A stretch of 64,000 nucleotides of DNA, taken from Siphonodentalium dalli (taxonomy: Eukaryota; Mollusca; Scaphopoda; Gadilida; Siphonodentaliidae). Made by a program: the position numbers and the translations under genes. The DNA is taken from positions 4,379,314 through 4,443,313 of the forward strand of contig CP136068.1 of assembly GCA_032622095.1 (NCBI GenBank), written 5' to 3'. Below the pieces are notes generated by a model. The model did no database searches. It was not told where the DNA came from and saw only the letters and a list, made by a program, of their open reading frames with translations. Below, in pieces: positions 54,121 to 64,000 of the stretch. Numbering within the stretch: the first letter of the stretch is position 1; the number at the start of each line of letters is the position of its first letter.

Positions 54121-55176
54121 ACTAGAAGGTGACCCGACTTCGTCCGGGCTTTGACATTGAATTGACCATTTTGAAGGTCAAGGTCAGGTGGGGTCACGAT
54201 TTGACCCGTCCAAAACACTCCCTGGAAACAATTACCACTATGGTCCACTAAGTATCAAATTTTGTCAAAATCCGTCTGGCAATTTTCCAACACCAACACC
54301 CCAAAAGTGGTGGAAATTGGGCAAGCGGATACCGGAAAATCGGCCCAGCGGATACCGAGATACCCTATGTATCAAATTTCGTCCGTAAAAATCCGCCAGT
54401 TTTACCCGATTTGATTTCCACTAAAGTATGTAAACGCGCCTCATATACACACGCTCATTAATTATCAAGCTTCAACGTAAAGATAAATTAGCATTGTGTG
54501 GTAAATTTTAACTAATTATTTTCTCGCAGTCAAAGTTGAACAATTTCGATGTTGTTGACATTGACGGCTTGGGGCCACCGGTAGATTCCATTTCGCAACA
54601 ACGAAGTATCATTTCAGCTAAATGGATTCTTGGATGAGATTCCAGACCCGCGGGGTAAATGTAAACAGCTTGAGCCTATGCGTGGTGTAAATATACAAAA
54701 AATAAATCTATCGACAATAGACCTAAGAATATTAGCTGTAACAAAATTTATATATCAGAAATTGTAATAAATGATATATTTTGGGATAGATGCACGATTT
54801 TTAATAGCCTGCAAATTGACAATATATATTGTAAATGTTATAATTTTGGGAAAAATACACGATGCGTAATTGCATGCCTGCAAATTGCTAACGTTCGTCG
54901 ACGTATGAATATAGAGTTATCCTCCCTGCATCGTAGTGCTAAATCCGGCGTGATAGCACTGCGGATCCAGAGATATGAGTTTTGAAGGTCAAGGTGACGT
55001 CACACAGGCAAATCAATAGGCCTATGTTAACCCCCGGCCGAAAATACCCCCACGTACCAAGTTTCATCGAAATCGGGTCGGTCGTTTTTGAGTTCATCGA
55101 TTACACACACACACACACACAGACAGATACACACACACACACACACACACAGATCTTTCAAAATATATAATAGATA
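54121..55176. repeat. Interspersed repeat family X, copy 2
   Basis: Same first 30 bases as 13582 (actagaaggtgacccgactt...) and same end (agatctttcaaaatatataa after a CA tract), with a different, longer interior. Confidence 0.7.
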
Positions 55177-56277
55177 GTGTGCGATGCATGAGGAGTTCTG
55201 AGTGATTATTATGTGCAAGATTGTACACAATATACATGTATATTGAACTAGGAATAACATGTGACTGCACAGTGTCCGTGTTATTTCAGACAATGATAGT
55301 ATAATGGGTGTCAGTTTGCTCTTACATAACCTTTGAAAGTTCCACCATGTCTGTAAGAGGTGTCAAAATTAATTGTCCCCATTGCAACGCCGCGCATAGG
55401 GTGCGAGTTTCAACCATAACCATATGAGCTACATTTACATGTAGTGTTCACTTTGCTATTCAGAATGCAGATATTGTTTCACAATTAAGCGGGTCTCGAG
55501 CTTCCGAATTATACATGTACGTAATTTGGAAAGAGGTATAAGATATAGGTTGACTTTAATTGATACCGATAATCTATGTACATGCACATGCAAATAAAGA
55601 TCATTAAACCAAAATTGGAAAGGTAACACGAGTAACCTGGTGGGTGATATATAACGGTGTTAGTTTTACTAAAGTTTGAAAATGATATTATTATTACAAT
55701 GATATATTGATAAATATGCGGTATATTTGATTGCACCTGCTCTGAATAAAACATGTATTTGATACTGTCAGAGATATTTACGAGCTGTACTCAGTTTTCG
55801 CATATAAGTGAAACAAACGCTCTTTATCTCTACCATGTAATGACTAGACTAACTGGGAATTATCTGTATGCCGAAGAATGTTCGGAACCCAAACGTTCTT
55901 CGATCACAATAATACAACCAGAAAGAGGCCGTTCATGTATAACAATGTTTAGCGTACTTATCGGCATATGCTGATCCATGATCCGCGATGTATCAAAATC
56001 GATCATAATTTTGACTTTCAAACCAACAAGTGTCTTTAAAATGAGCAAGAAGTTGAAACTGAAAACATTATATGTTTTTTTTCTCAACTCACCATGTCAA
56101 AAAGTTTAAAAGATAAAAATGTGCGCGAAGCACACAAACGGACTACAGTATAATAAAGTCTTCCGTATACAGCTAATTTTAATTTTTAATTGTACATTAC
56201 TACTAGTATGTTGTCTTTTTCAATTGTTTTTAAATGAAACAAAATACATGCGAATACATGTATAAGCGTTTCGCAGT
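55177..56277. other. Interior of the 53090 element, no gene
   Basis: AT-rich, with no recognised domain in any frame. Confidence 0.4.
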
Positions 56278-56566
56278 GATTGTCGGCAATCCACCGTGTT
56301 TCACGGTGATTCGTGGTGATATATAGTGAGGTGGGAATAACCTGTTGAAACCTTGTTGATTAGACAATAGCGCTGTGCTAATCCTTTCCACTAAGGCCCA
56401 CGCTGTTGAGTGGGTCACCGTGAATCACTCTCCCAAAAATATCCCCACTGTGTTGAGTGTTCTCCTTACAGCACACTCTGACTGTACTGCATTAAGGTCC
56501 AAAAAATCTCTAAAAGCTGCTAAAAGTGCATAAAAGTCAGTGATTCCAACTGCTGTGGGGACATAT

Positions 56567-59500
56567 AGTCCAGGAGATATTGGTCGACCTCTGCACCCCC
56601 CCCCCCCAGGACTCAACTTCACCCCACTAATTTTCTTTCTTAATGTCTCCTCTAATTTTTTTCACTTGTTAACAAGAAAAAAAAGTGGCCGCAGAGACTC
56701 CAGACAAGATGGCGTCCATCATGGCGGCCATTTTTTTTATATGCACCAGGTCTCTTTGATCACCATTATAGTAAAGATGATAGCACATGCGGTCTTGTTT
56801 TCCGCTCGATTCGTTTTGCTAATATACAACCCTTACAAATTAGCCGAAAATCCGACACCAGAATCCAATATGGCGGCCAAGATGGCAGCCGAAATGTGAA
56901 AATATGCTATTTTTCTGACATGTTACCACCTTTCGTTTGTCTCTGTGGGACAATGTTTGCAGTTTTGCGTCATGTTATACATTTATCGTATAGAGGAGTC
57001 ATTGGCGAATACATGGGGACCATAATATACATTAATTGCGGGATATTTTTGTCCGATATCACGTTTTCCCAAATGCCGGTATAATAGGTCAAAGCCGAAT
57101 CTACGTTAATAACGCGATGTAATGTTTCGAATCAATGAATGTTATTGCTATTATAACAACACCCATGCATATATATTTGCAGGAGATACTCGAGCTAGGA
57201 TTCCTCTTATACCTGAGTTGAGGAATATTAACCCAAATCCAAGATGGCGGCCAAAATCGCCACCAGAAATAAAAAAATCCCTCATAATACTCACTTATTT
57301 ATGTGGGCAGTAGCCTCTATACGGGCGCCTGTGGCGCATAAGATACTATGGGTGCTCATTATGTATATGGGCTCTATAAAACATAAGATACTATGGGTGG
57401 CGGGATGGGGGTGGGTGGGCTCTCATAATACTCTTTATTTATGTGGGCAGTAGCCTCTATACGGGCGCCTGTAGCGCATAAGATACTATGGGTGGCGGGA
57501 TGGGGGGGGGGGTGGGTGGGCACTCATAATACTCTTTATTTATGTGGGCAGTAGCCTCTATACGGGCGCCTGTGGCGCATAATATACTATGGGTGGCGGG
57601 ATGGGGTGGTGGGTGGGCACTCATAATACTCACTTATTTATGTGGGCAGTAGCCTCTATACGGGCGCCTGTGGCGCATAATATACTATGGGTGGCGGGAT
57701 GGGGTGGTGGGTGGGCACTCATAATACTCACTTATTTATGTGGGCAGTAGCCTCTATACGGGCGCCTGTGGCGCATAAGATACTATGGGTGGCGGGATGG
57801 GGTGGTGGGTGGGCACTCATAATACTCACTTATGTATGTGGGCAGTAGCCTCTATACGGGCGCCTGTGGCGCATAATATACTATGGGTGGCGGGATGGGG
57901 TGGTGGGTGGGCACTCATAATACTCACTTATTTATGTGGGCAGTAGCCTCTATACGGGCGCCTGTGGCGCATAAGATACTATGGGTGGCGGGATGGGGTG
58001 GTGGGTGGGCACTCATAATACTCACTTATTTATGTGGGCAGTAGCCTCTATACGGGCGCCTGTAGCGCATAAGATACTATGGGTGGCGGGATGGGGGGGG
58101 GGGGGTGGGTGGGCACTCATAATACTCTTTATTTATGTGGGCAGTAGCCTCTATACGGGCGCCTGTGGCGCATAAGATACTATGGGTGGCGGGATGGGGT
58201 GGTGGGTGGGCTCTCATAATACTCTTTATTTATGTGGGCAGTAGCCTCTATACGGGCGCCTGTAGCGCATAAGATACTATGGGTGGCGGGATGGGGGGGG
58301 GGGGTGGGTGGGCACTCATAATACTCTTTATTTATGTGGGCAGTAGCCTCTATACGGGCGCCTGTGGCGCATAATATACTATGGGTGGCGGGATGGGGTG
58401 GTGGGTGGGCACTCATAATACTCACTTATTTATGTGGGCAGTAGCCTCTATACGGGCGCCTGTGGCGCATAATATACTATGGGTGGCGGGATGGGGTGGT
58501 GGGTGGGCACTCATAATACTCACTTATTTATGTGGGCAGTAGCCTCTATACGGGCGCCTGTGGCGCATAAGATACTATGGGTGGCGGGATGGGGTGGTGG
58601 GTGGGCACTCATAATACTCACTTATGTATGTGGGCAGTAGCCTCTATACGGGCGCCTGTGGCGCATAAGATACTATGGGTGGCGGGATGGGGTGGTGGGT
58701 GGGCACTCATAATACTCACTTATTTATGTGGGCAGTAGCCTCTATACGGGCGCCTGTGGCGCATAAGATACTATGGGTGGCGGGATGGGGTGGTGGGTGG
58801 GCACTCATAATACTCACTTATTTATGTGGGCAGTAGCCTCTATACGGGCGCCTGTGGCGCATAAGATACTATGGGTGGCGGGATGGGGTGGTGGGTGGGC
58901 ACTCATAATACTCACTTATTTATGTGGGCAGTAGCCTCTATACGGGCGCCTGTGGCGCATAAGATACTATGGGTGGCGGGATGGGGTGGTGGGTGGGCAC
59001 TCATAATACTCACTTATTTATGTGGGCAGTAGCCTCTATACGGGCGCCTGTGGCGCATAAGATACTATGGGTGGCGGGATGGGGTGGTGGGTGGGCACTC
59101 ATAATACTCACTTATTTATGTAGGCAGTAGCCTCTATACGGGCGCCTGTGGCGCATAAGATACTATGGGTGGCGGGATGGGGTGGTGGGTGGGCACTCAT
59201 AATACTCACTTATTTATGTGGGCAGTAGCCTCTATACGGGCGCCTGTGGCGCATAAGATACTATGGGTGGCGGGATGGGGTGGTGGGTGGGCACTCATAA
59301 TACTCTTTATTTATGTGGGCAGTAGCCTCTATACGGGCGCCTGTGGCGCATACGATACTATGGGTGGCGGGATGGGGTGGTGGGTGGGCACTCATAATAC
59401 TCACTTATTTATGTGGGCAGTAGCCTCTATACGGGCGCCTGTGGCGCATAAGATACTATGGGTGGCGGGATGGGGTGGTGGGTGGGCACTCATAATACTC

Positions 59501-60565
59501 ACTTATTTATGTGGGCAGTAGCCTCTATACGGGCGCCTGTGGCGCATAAGATACTATGGGTGGCGGGATGGGGTGGTGGGTGGGCACTCATAATACTCAC
59601 TTATTTATGTGGGCAGTAGCCTCTATACGGGCGCCTGTGGCGCATAAGATACTATGGGTGGCGGGATGGGGTGGTGGGTGGGCACTCATAATACTCACTT
59701 ATTTATGTGGGCAGTAGCCTCTATACGGGCGCCTGTGGCGCATAAGATACTATGGGTGGCGGGATGGGGTGGTGGGTGGGCACTCATAATACTCACTTAT
59801 TTATGTGGGCAGTAGCCTCTATACGGGCGCCTGTGGCGCATAAGATACTATGGGTGGCGGGATGGGGTGGTGGGTGGGCACTCATAATACTCTTTATTTA
59901 TGTGGGCAGTAGCCTCTATACGGGCGCCTGTGGCGCATACGATACTATGGGTGGCGGGATGGGGTGGTGGGTGGGCACTCATAATACTCACTTATTTATG
60001 TGGGCAGTAGCCTCTATACGGGCGCCTGTGGCGCATAAGATACTATGGGTGGCGGGATGGGGTGGTGGGTGGGCACTCATAATACTCACTTATTTATGTG
60101 GGCAGTAGCCTCTATACGGGCGCCTGTGGCGCATAAGATACTATGGGTGGCGGGATGGGGTGGTGGGTGGGCACTCATAATACTCTTTATTTATGTGGGC
60201 AGTAGCCTCTATACGGGCGCCTGTGGCGCATACGATACTATGGGTGGCGGGATGGGGTGGTGGGTGGGCACTCATAATACTCACTTATTTATGTGGGCAG
60301 TAGCCTCTATACGGGCGCCTGTGGCGCATAATATACTATGGGTGGCGGGATGGGGTGGTGGGTGGGCACTCATAATACTCACTTATTTATGTGGGCAGTA
60401 GCCTCTATACGGGCGCCTGTGGCGCATAAGATACTATGGGTGGCGGGATGGGGTGGTGGGTGGGCACTCATAATACTCACTTAGGAGACATTAAGAAAGA
60501 AAATTAGCGGGGTGAAGTTGAGTCATGGGGGGGGGGTGCAGAGGTCGACCAATATCTCCTGGACT
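56567..60565. mobile_element. Element with 84-bp inverted ends, filled with satellite
   Basis: agtccaggagatattggtcg (56567) to gtctcc (56650) is mirrored at 60484-60565, including a C-run/G-run in the middle. Between them lie about 640 bp of unrelated DNA with gatggcggcca motifs (56700-57260) and the 98-bp satellite. The satellite ends exactly at the right inverted repeat. Confidence 0.75.
57290..60483 (+). repeat. 98-bp satellite, about 32 copies
   Basis: The unit contains gggtggcgggatggggtggt, cactcataatactcacttat and gtgggcagtagcctctatac. The interior is very homogeneous. The first units are diverged and carry G-runs. A higher-order block (with actcttta and gcatacgata variants) repeats near 59165, 59752 and 60045, so recent expansion involved several units at once. 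Frames stay open for 118 codons in these blocks, without meaning. Confidence 0.97.
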
Positions 60566-60575
60566 AATACATGTA

Positions 60576-62209
60576 GGTCTGTGCAGCTATGTGGTACATA
60601 TATCACTATTGTTGTTGATATATATGCCGTAAGATGCAAATCAAGTATCATAGGATTATTCAGCTATGGAAATGTAGTAGTTAGCCAAGGTCCCAGTTAG
60701 CTGGATACCTAACTGGAACCTCAAGTCTGGCTAACTGGGACCTTGGCTATCTGGGACATTTTGGCTAACTGGGACCTTGGCTGACTGGGACCTTGGCTAA
60801 CTGGGACCTTCAGATGTATTATTAATAATTTCATTAAAATAAATTTTTATTAAGTAGAATAGAACATTAAATTCATTGTTATTGGTTGTTTTGTTTATGT
60901 TATTGCTTCAAAATGTTTTAGATTTGTTTTAACCTGACTTAATCAAAAATAAAAATTACAAATAATATTTTGTCAATCTTATATAACCTCTATAAAACTG
61001 AAGGTCTAATCATTGGCAGCTTACTTGTGTTCACTTGTAACAACTGACCATTCATCAGCAGTATACCCAAAGACAACATATGGTCAGCTATATAGAGGCC
61101 TATTTACTGTCAGTCAGTCAACAACAACAACAACAACAACAACAACACAAGAAGAAGTACCACCTCAATGAAAGAAAAAGAAACCAAAAAAAAAAACATC
61201 ATGTCTAGATAATTTGTTTTCATCTTCATTGTTATGTTTCCCATACTCATAACACTAAAATCCTTTCAAAGTGGGTTGTAGGAAAGGGCATCCTGCCCTT
61301 TCATATCCTCCCTGGCCCAGTCCAAAACTCCAATAAATAATAAAGTCAGCATATCAACACAGTGTCTTCTGAAACTAATGTATCTTGTATTTCGTGCGGT
61401 GATGTGGTTAGACCAAGACAAGAGGCCTTGAATTATATGCAAATATTGGTCCAATTTTAAACAAGAAATTCCCCAAATAAATTGTTTGAAAATCAAACTA
61501 CAACTACAAGAACATTTTCAACCTATTGTTGTTGTGAAATTTCCAACTAATGTTGTGTCAGGTATGAAATTTCCAACTGTTGAACATTTTTACCCAAGTT
61601 GGGGGGGGGGGGTGAGAGCTCCGACAGCCTGGCAGACCAACGACAAATTATCCAAGATCTTCAATCTATTGGACCAATACGACACCAAAGAGGTCTAAAC
61701 CAGTCAGCTTCTTAGAGAATGTGCCCAGTTGTTTTCACCAATTCCAGAGGCAGACATGCAAGAAGCAGAGTGAAGACAGCATACTAGTACATGTATATAC
61801 ATGCAGATACAGTGCTATATTGTGCTAGACAGAACTGCAATACCCGCAGATCAAACTTGTATAGTGTTTTTATTGTTTTGTTTATAAATGTTATTGTTTT
61901 AAAATGTTAACATTTCATTTGTTTTTAACCTTCATTACTTAATAAAAATTGATTTTAATGAAATTATTAATAATACATCTGAAGGTCCCAGTTAGCCAAA
62001 AGGTCCCAGTTAGCCAAGGTCCCAGTTAGCCAGACTTGAGGTCCCAGTTAACCAAGGTCCCAGTTACTAGTAGCCAAGGTCCACGTTAGCTGGATACCTA
62101 ACTACTACATTTCCATAGCTGAATAATCTTATGATACTTGATTTGCATCTTACGGCATATATATCAACAACAATAGTGATATATGTACATACTAGTAGCT
62201 GCACAGACC
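60576..62209. mobile_element. Element with long inverted ends and taactgggacc repeats
   Basis: GGTCTGTGCAGCTATG starts the left arm, and its complement ends the right arm at 62209 (with a small insertion). The first 110 bp pair almost perfectly. Further in, both arms have clustered copies of ctaactgggaccttgg in opposite orientation, then a shared block around tattaataatttcatt. The interior (60860-61960) has a (CAA)n tract near 61120 and a partial TTGGAAATTTC copy but no transposase. Confidence 0.75.
61440..61615 (-). repeat. TTGGAAATTTC family, partial copy
   Basis: Minus orientation, from gcaaatattggtccaatttt to gttgggggggg. Nested in the 60576 element. Confidence 0.65.
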
Positions 62210-62860
62210 GATTTTCGAACATCATACTAGTATTTGAATACATTCGTATCTTGTGTTCCGCGTTGGCACTTCCTCGTCACCCGCGTTGTCAAATAATCGT
62301 TGCACCGCCTTCACATTGTGCTCAATAAAATGCTTATTTGTGGGACATTTGCACTGAAATTTTGTGGAAATACTTGGGAGATGTTTGGCTTGGAATCGGC
62401 TCAATCGCACCCACCGATAAGTGTATATTTTTGAAAAAAATGATGGATGTTTTGTCAACAATGCCGGTATTTTGGCCAAGGGTATCCAGTTGGTGGCACC
62501 ACTACAGCAGCGTGTATCGTTTGCTCAGACATTTAACCACTGCCAGCACCCTTCACAATAACCAGTTCACTGGGTTAAATCAATGATAGGTGATACGTAC
62601 CGTTCCATTGTCCTAACAAACGGACTTTGGCGACGAAAACTCAATTTCAGCGCCACGGAAAACACAAATTTTACTTGTTGCCGCGTTGGCCATCCTTGTT
62701 TTCCCGGAATATCCTTGTTTTCCCGGGATCGGTTCCTCCGTGTGATCTTGCTGCTTGTGGTTGCAATAACGCATGGGGTGTAATATATCATTTTAAGCGG
62801 TATAATGCAGAGAATATGGAGGTGTGGTCCCTATTAAAGATTATTGAAATTGCATTCCCC
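62210..62860. other. No recognised feature
   Basis: A short duplication 'cccggaatatccttgttttc' lies near 62703-62726. No gene is seen. Confidence 0.4.
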
Positions 62861-63519
62861 TTAAGGTGACACTCCACAGTTTCGAATGATCAGTAGGGGT
62901 GATTTTATAGATATAAAGTGTTAGTGGTTTCTGGCACCATTCATGTGGTATGTATATTAAGACAAGGTGGGATATGAATTTGTGTAATTTTAGAAGGTGT
63001 TCTAGACTGATGAAAAAAATAAGTGCAAGTGACCTTGACCCCACCCATAGACAGCAGTAGCGTTTTCTGCGAAACAGTGGCTCTAGATACTGCATGGGTC
63101 CATTTTTTAGCACCCAAAATTTGTCATCTGCATTAAAAACTTATTTTCTGGTATTTTTAACGGCGAAAGTTTGAAAATTTTTCACATTGATGTTGGAAGT
63201 CAGAGGCCTTTAAACCAACATAGGTGACCATGCTTGAAAAAATCTGGTATTCGTGCCCCTTGGGTATGAAAATGCAATATTTTGGTCATTTTTTGAATAA
63301 AAATCACATTTTCAATCAAAAGATCAAGGGCCATAACTCTTGATAGCCTATATATTATGGAAATTATGTATCAAATTCTGAATGCCTATTCTGTACTAAT
63401 TTCAGGCATATATATATTGTCTATATGGTTTGGGATCATAATCCAGATAAATTTCAATGAATCTATGGGCCCCCTATTTTTGGGCCCATTCCTGTTGAAA
63501 CTGTGGAGTGTCACCTTAA
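62861..63519. mobile_element. MITE with TTAA target duplication
   Basis: GGTGACACTCCACAGTTTC at 62865 is mirrored exactly by GAAACTGTGGAGTGTCACC ending at 63515, and both ends are flanked by TTAA (62861-62864 and 63516-63519). TTAA duplication is typical of piggyBac-type transposition. There is no coding capacity. The interior contains the 'gggccataactc' motif. Confidence 0.8.
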
Positions 63520-64000
63520 AAACCAGCAAATAGCACCATTACCATCTGTCAACTTGACAACTATTTACACTGAAAATCATTTTTTAGCAAATCTGCTCAG
63601 TTAGAAGGAACATTTTATGTTAAATACACCATTCATCTATGGATATTCCAATACAGGTGGCCTTTAGTCATATAAATTGGTGGGGATATGGAGTCTTGGA
63701 GCAGTGGGGGGGGGGGGGGGTGTTGGTCGTTCACGTGTATTGTTATTGATGATTTTTCAGATGATGGATACTTCTTCATGCTCCTTGAATCTTAGCTGAA
63801 AAGACTGACATTGACATTACACAGTATACTACAAGATTAGATATTCAGTTTTTCTTATTCACAAGTGTGAAATATAATGATTCAGGTTTCCTTGGGCATA
63901 TTTCACTCGACAACATATTGTTCATGTGATGTCATAACTTTGTATAGCTTTCCCTTAATGCTATATAAGACTTGGAATTTTTTAACCCATGGTTTTGGGA
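63520..64000. other. No recognised feature
   Basis: A G-run lies at about 63706-63720. I see neither a gene nor a clear repeat. Confidence 0.4.

Larger units (their letters stand above)
53090..56550. mobile_element. Element with about 140-bp inverted ends
   Basis: GTTGGAATCACTGACTTTTA begins the left arm, and its complement ends the right arm at 56550. Pairing continues through cagtacagtcagagtgt and acactcaacac with indels. Next to each arm are copies of cacggtgattc-type motifs (53200-53240 and 56278-56320), like subterminal binding sites. No transposase is seen. Repeat family X (54121) is nested inside. A (CT)n tract is at 53243-53262. Confidence 0.7.

Noticed and set aside
57981-60401. 118-codon frames in the 98-bp satellite
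   Set aside because: They recur identically with the higher-order block and have no domain.

Overview
This window is animal genomic DNA that consists almost entirely of mobile elements, their remains, and satellites. I recognise no cellular host gene and no RNA gene. The lineage cannot be fixed from the sequence. Non-LTR retrotransposons of the CR1/L2 kind, a Maverick/Polinton, many foldback/MITE families, and repeats with a 'gggccataactc' motif (which I associate with molluscs) suggest a marine lophotrochozoan, perhaps a mollusc. That is inference.

Layout. 1-7032: an LTR retrotransposon with an intact gag-protease ORF but no polymerase or integrase, between LTRs that look identical over the 999 bases that can be compared. 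7033-13080: a decayed non-LTR retrotransposon (ORF1 plus an ORF2 with stops, a frameshift and a mutated RT catalytic box), interrupted by a duplicated MITE. 13080-33825: foldback elements, a PIF/Harbinger-type MITE, a 69-copy 36-bp satellite, palindromic arrays, a LINE fragment, and several copies of one interspersed family rich in 'TTGGAAATTTC'. 33826-48341: a 14.5-kb Maverick/Polinton with a 6-bp target duplication (GCCAAT), AG...CT ends and long terminal inverted repeats. 48342-53089: the rest of the repeat it landed in, then a 5'-truncated CR1-like LINE. 53090-62209: three adjacent elements flanked by inverted repeats, one carrying a 98-bp satellite of about 32 copies. 62861-63519: a MITE with a TTAA target duplication.

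The Polinton is the centre of interest. On the minus strand it has protein-primed DNA polymerase B, an unknown gene, the packaging ATPase, two small basic precursors with possible adenain-type cleavage sites, the major capsid protein, a cysteine-rich protein and the adenain-type protease, closely spaced as in a virus genome. Several are broken, and no integrase is visible. At its right end is a symmetric divergent pair of genes (45443-45931 minus, 46556-47020 plus). They share a 38-bp inverted repeat upstream, TATA-like boxes about 45 bases before matched start codons and, about 20 bases after each stop, a stem-loop matching the 3' end signal of animal replication-dependent histone mRNAs followed by a purine-rich stretch. 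This suggests that the element uses the host's histone-type, S-phase, non-polyadenylated mRNA 3' processing. I know of no description of this. A fragment resembling the helicase of CRESS-DNA Rep proteins lies between this module and the polymerase.
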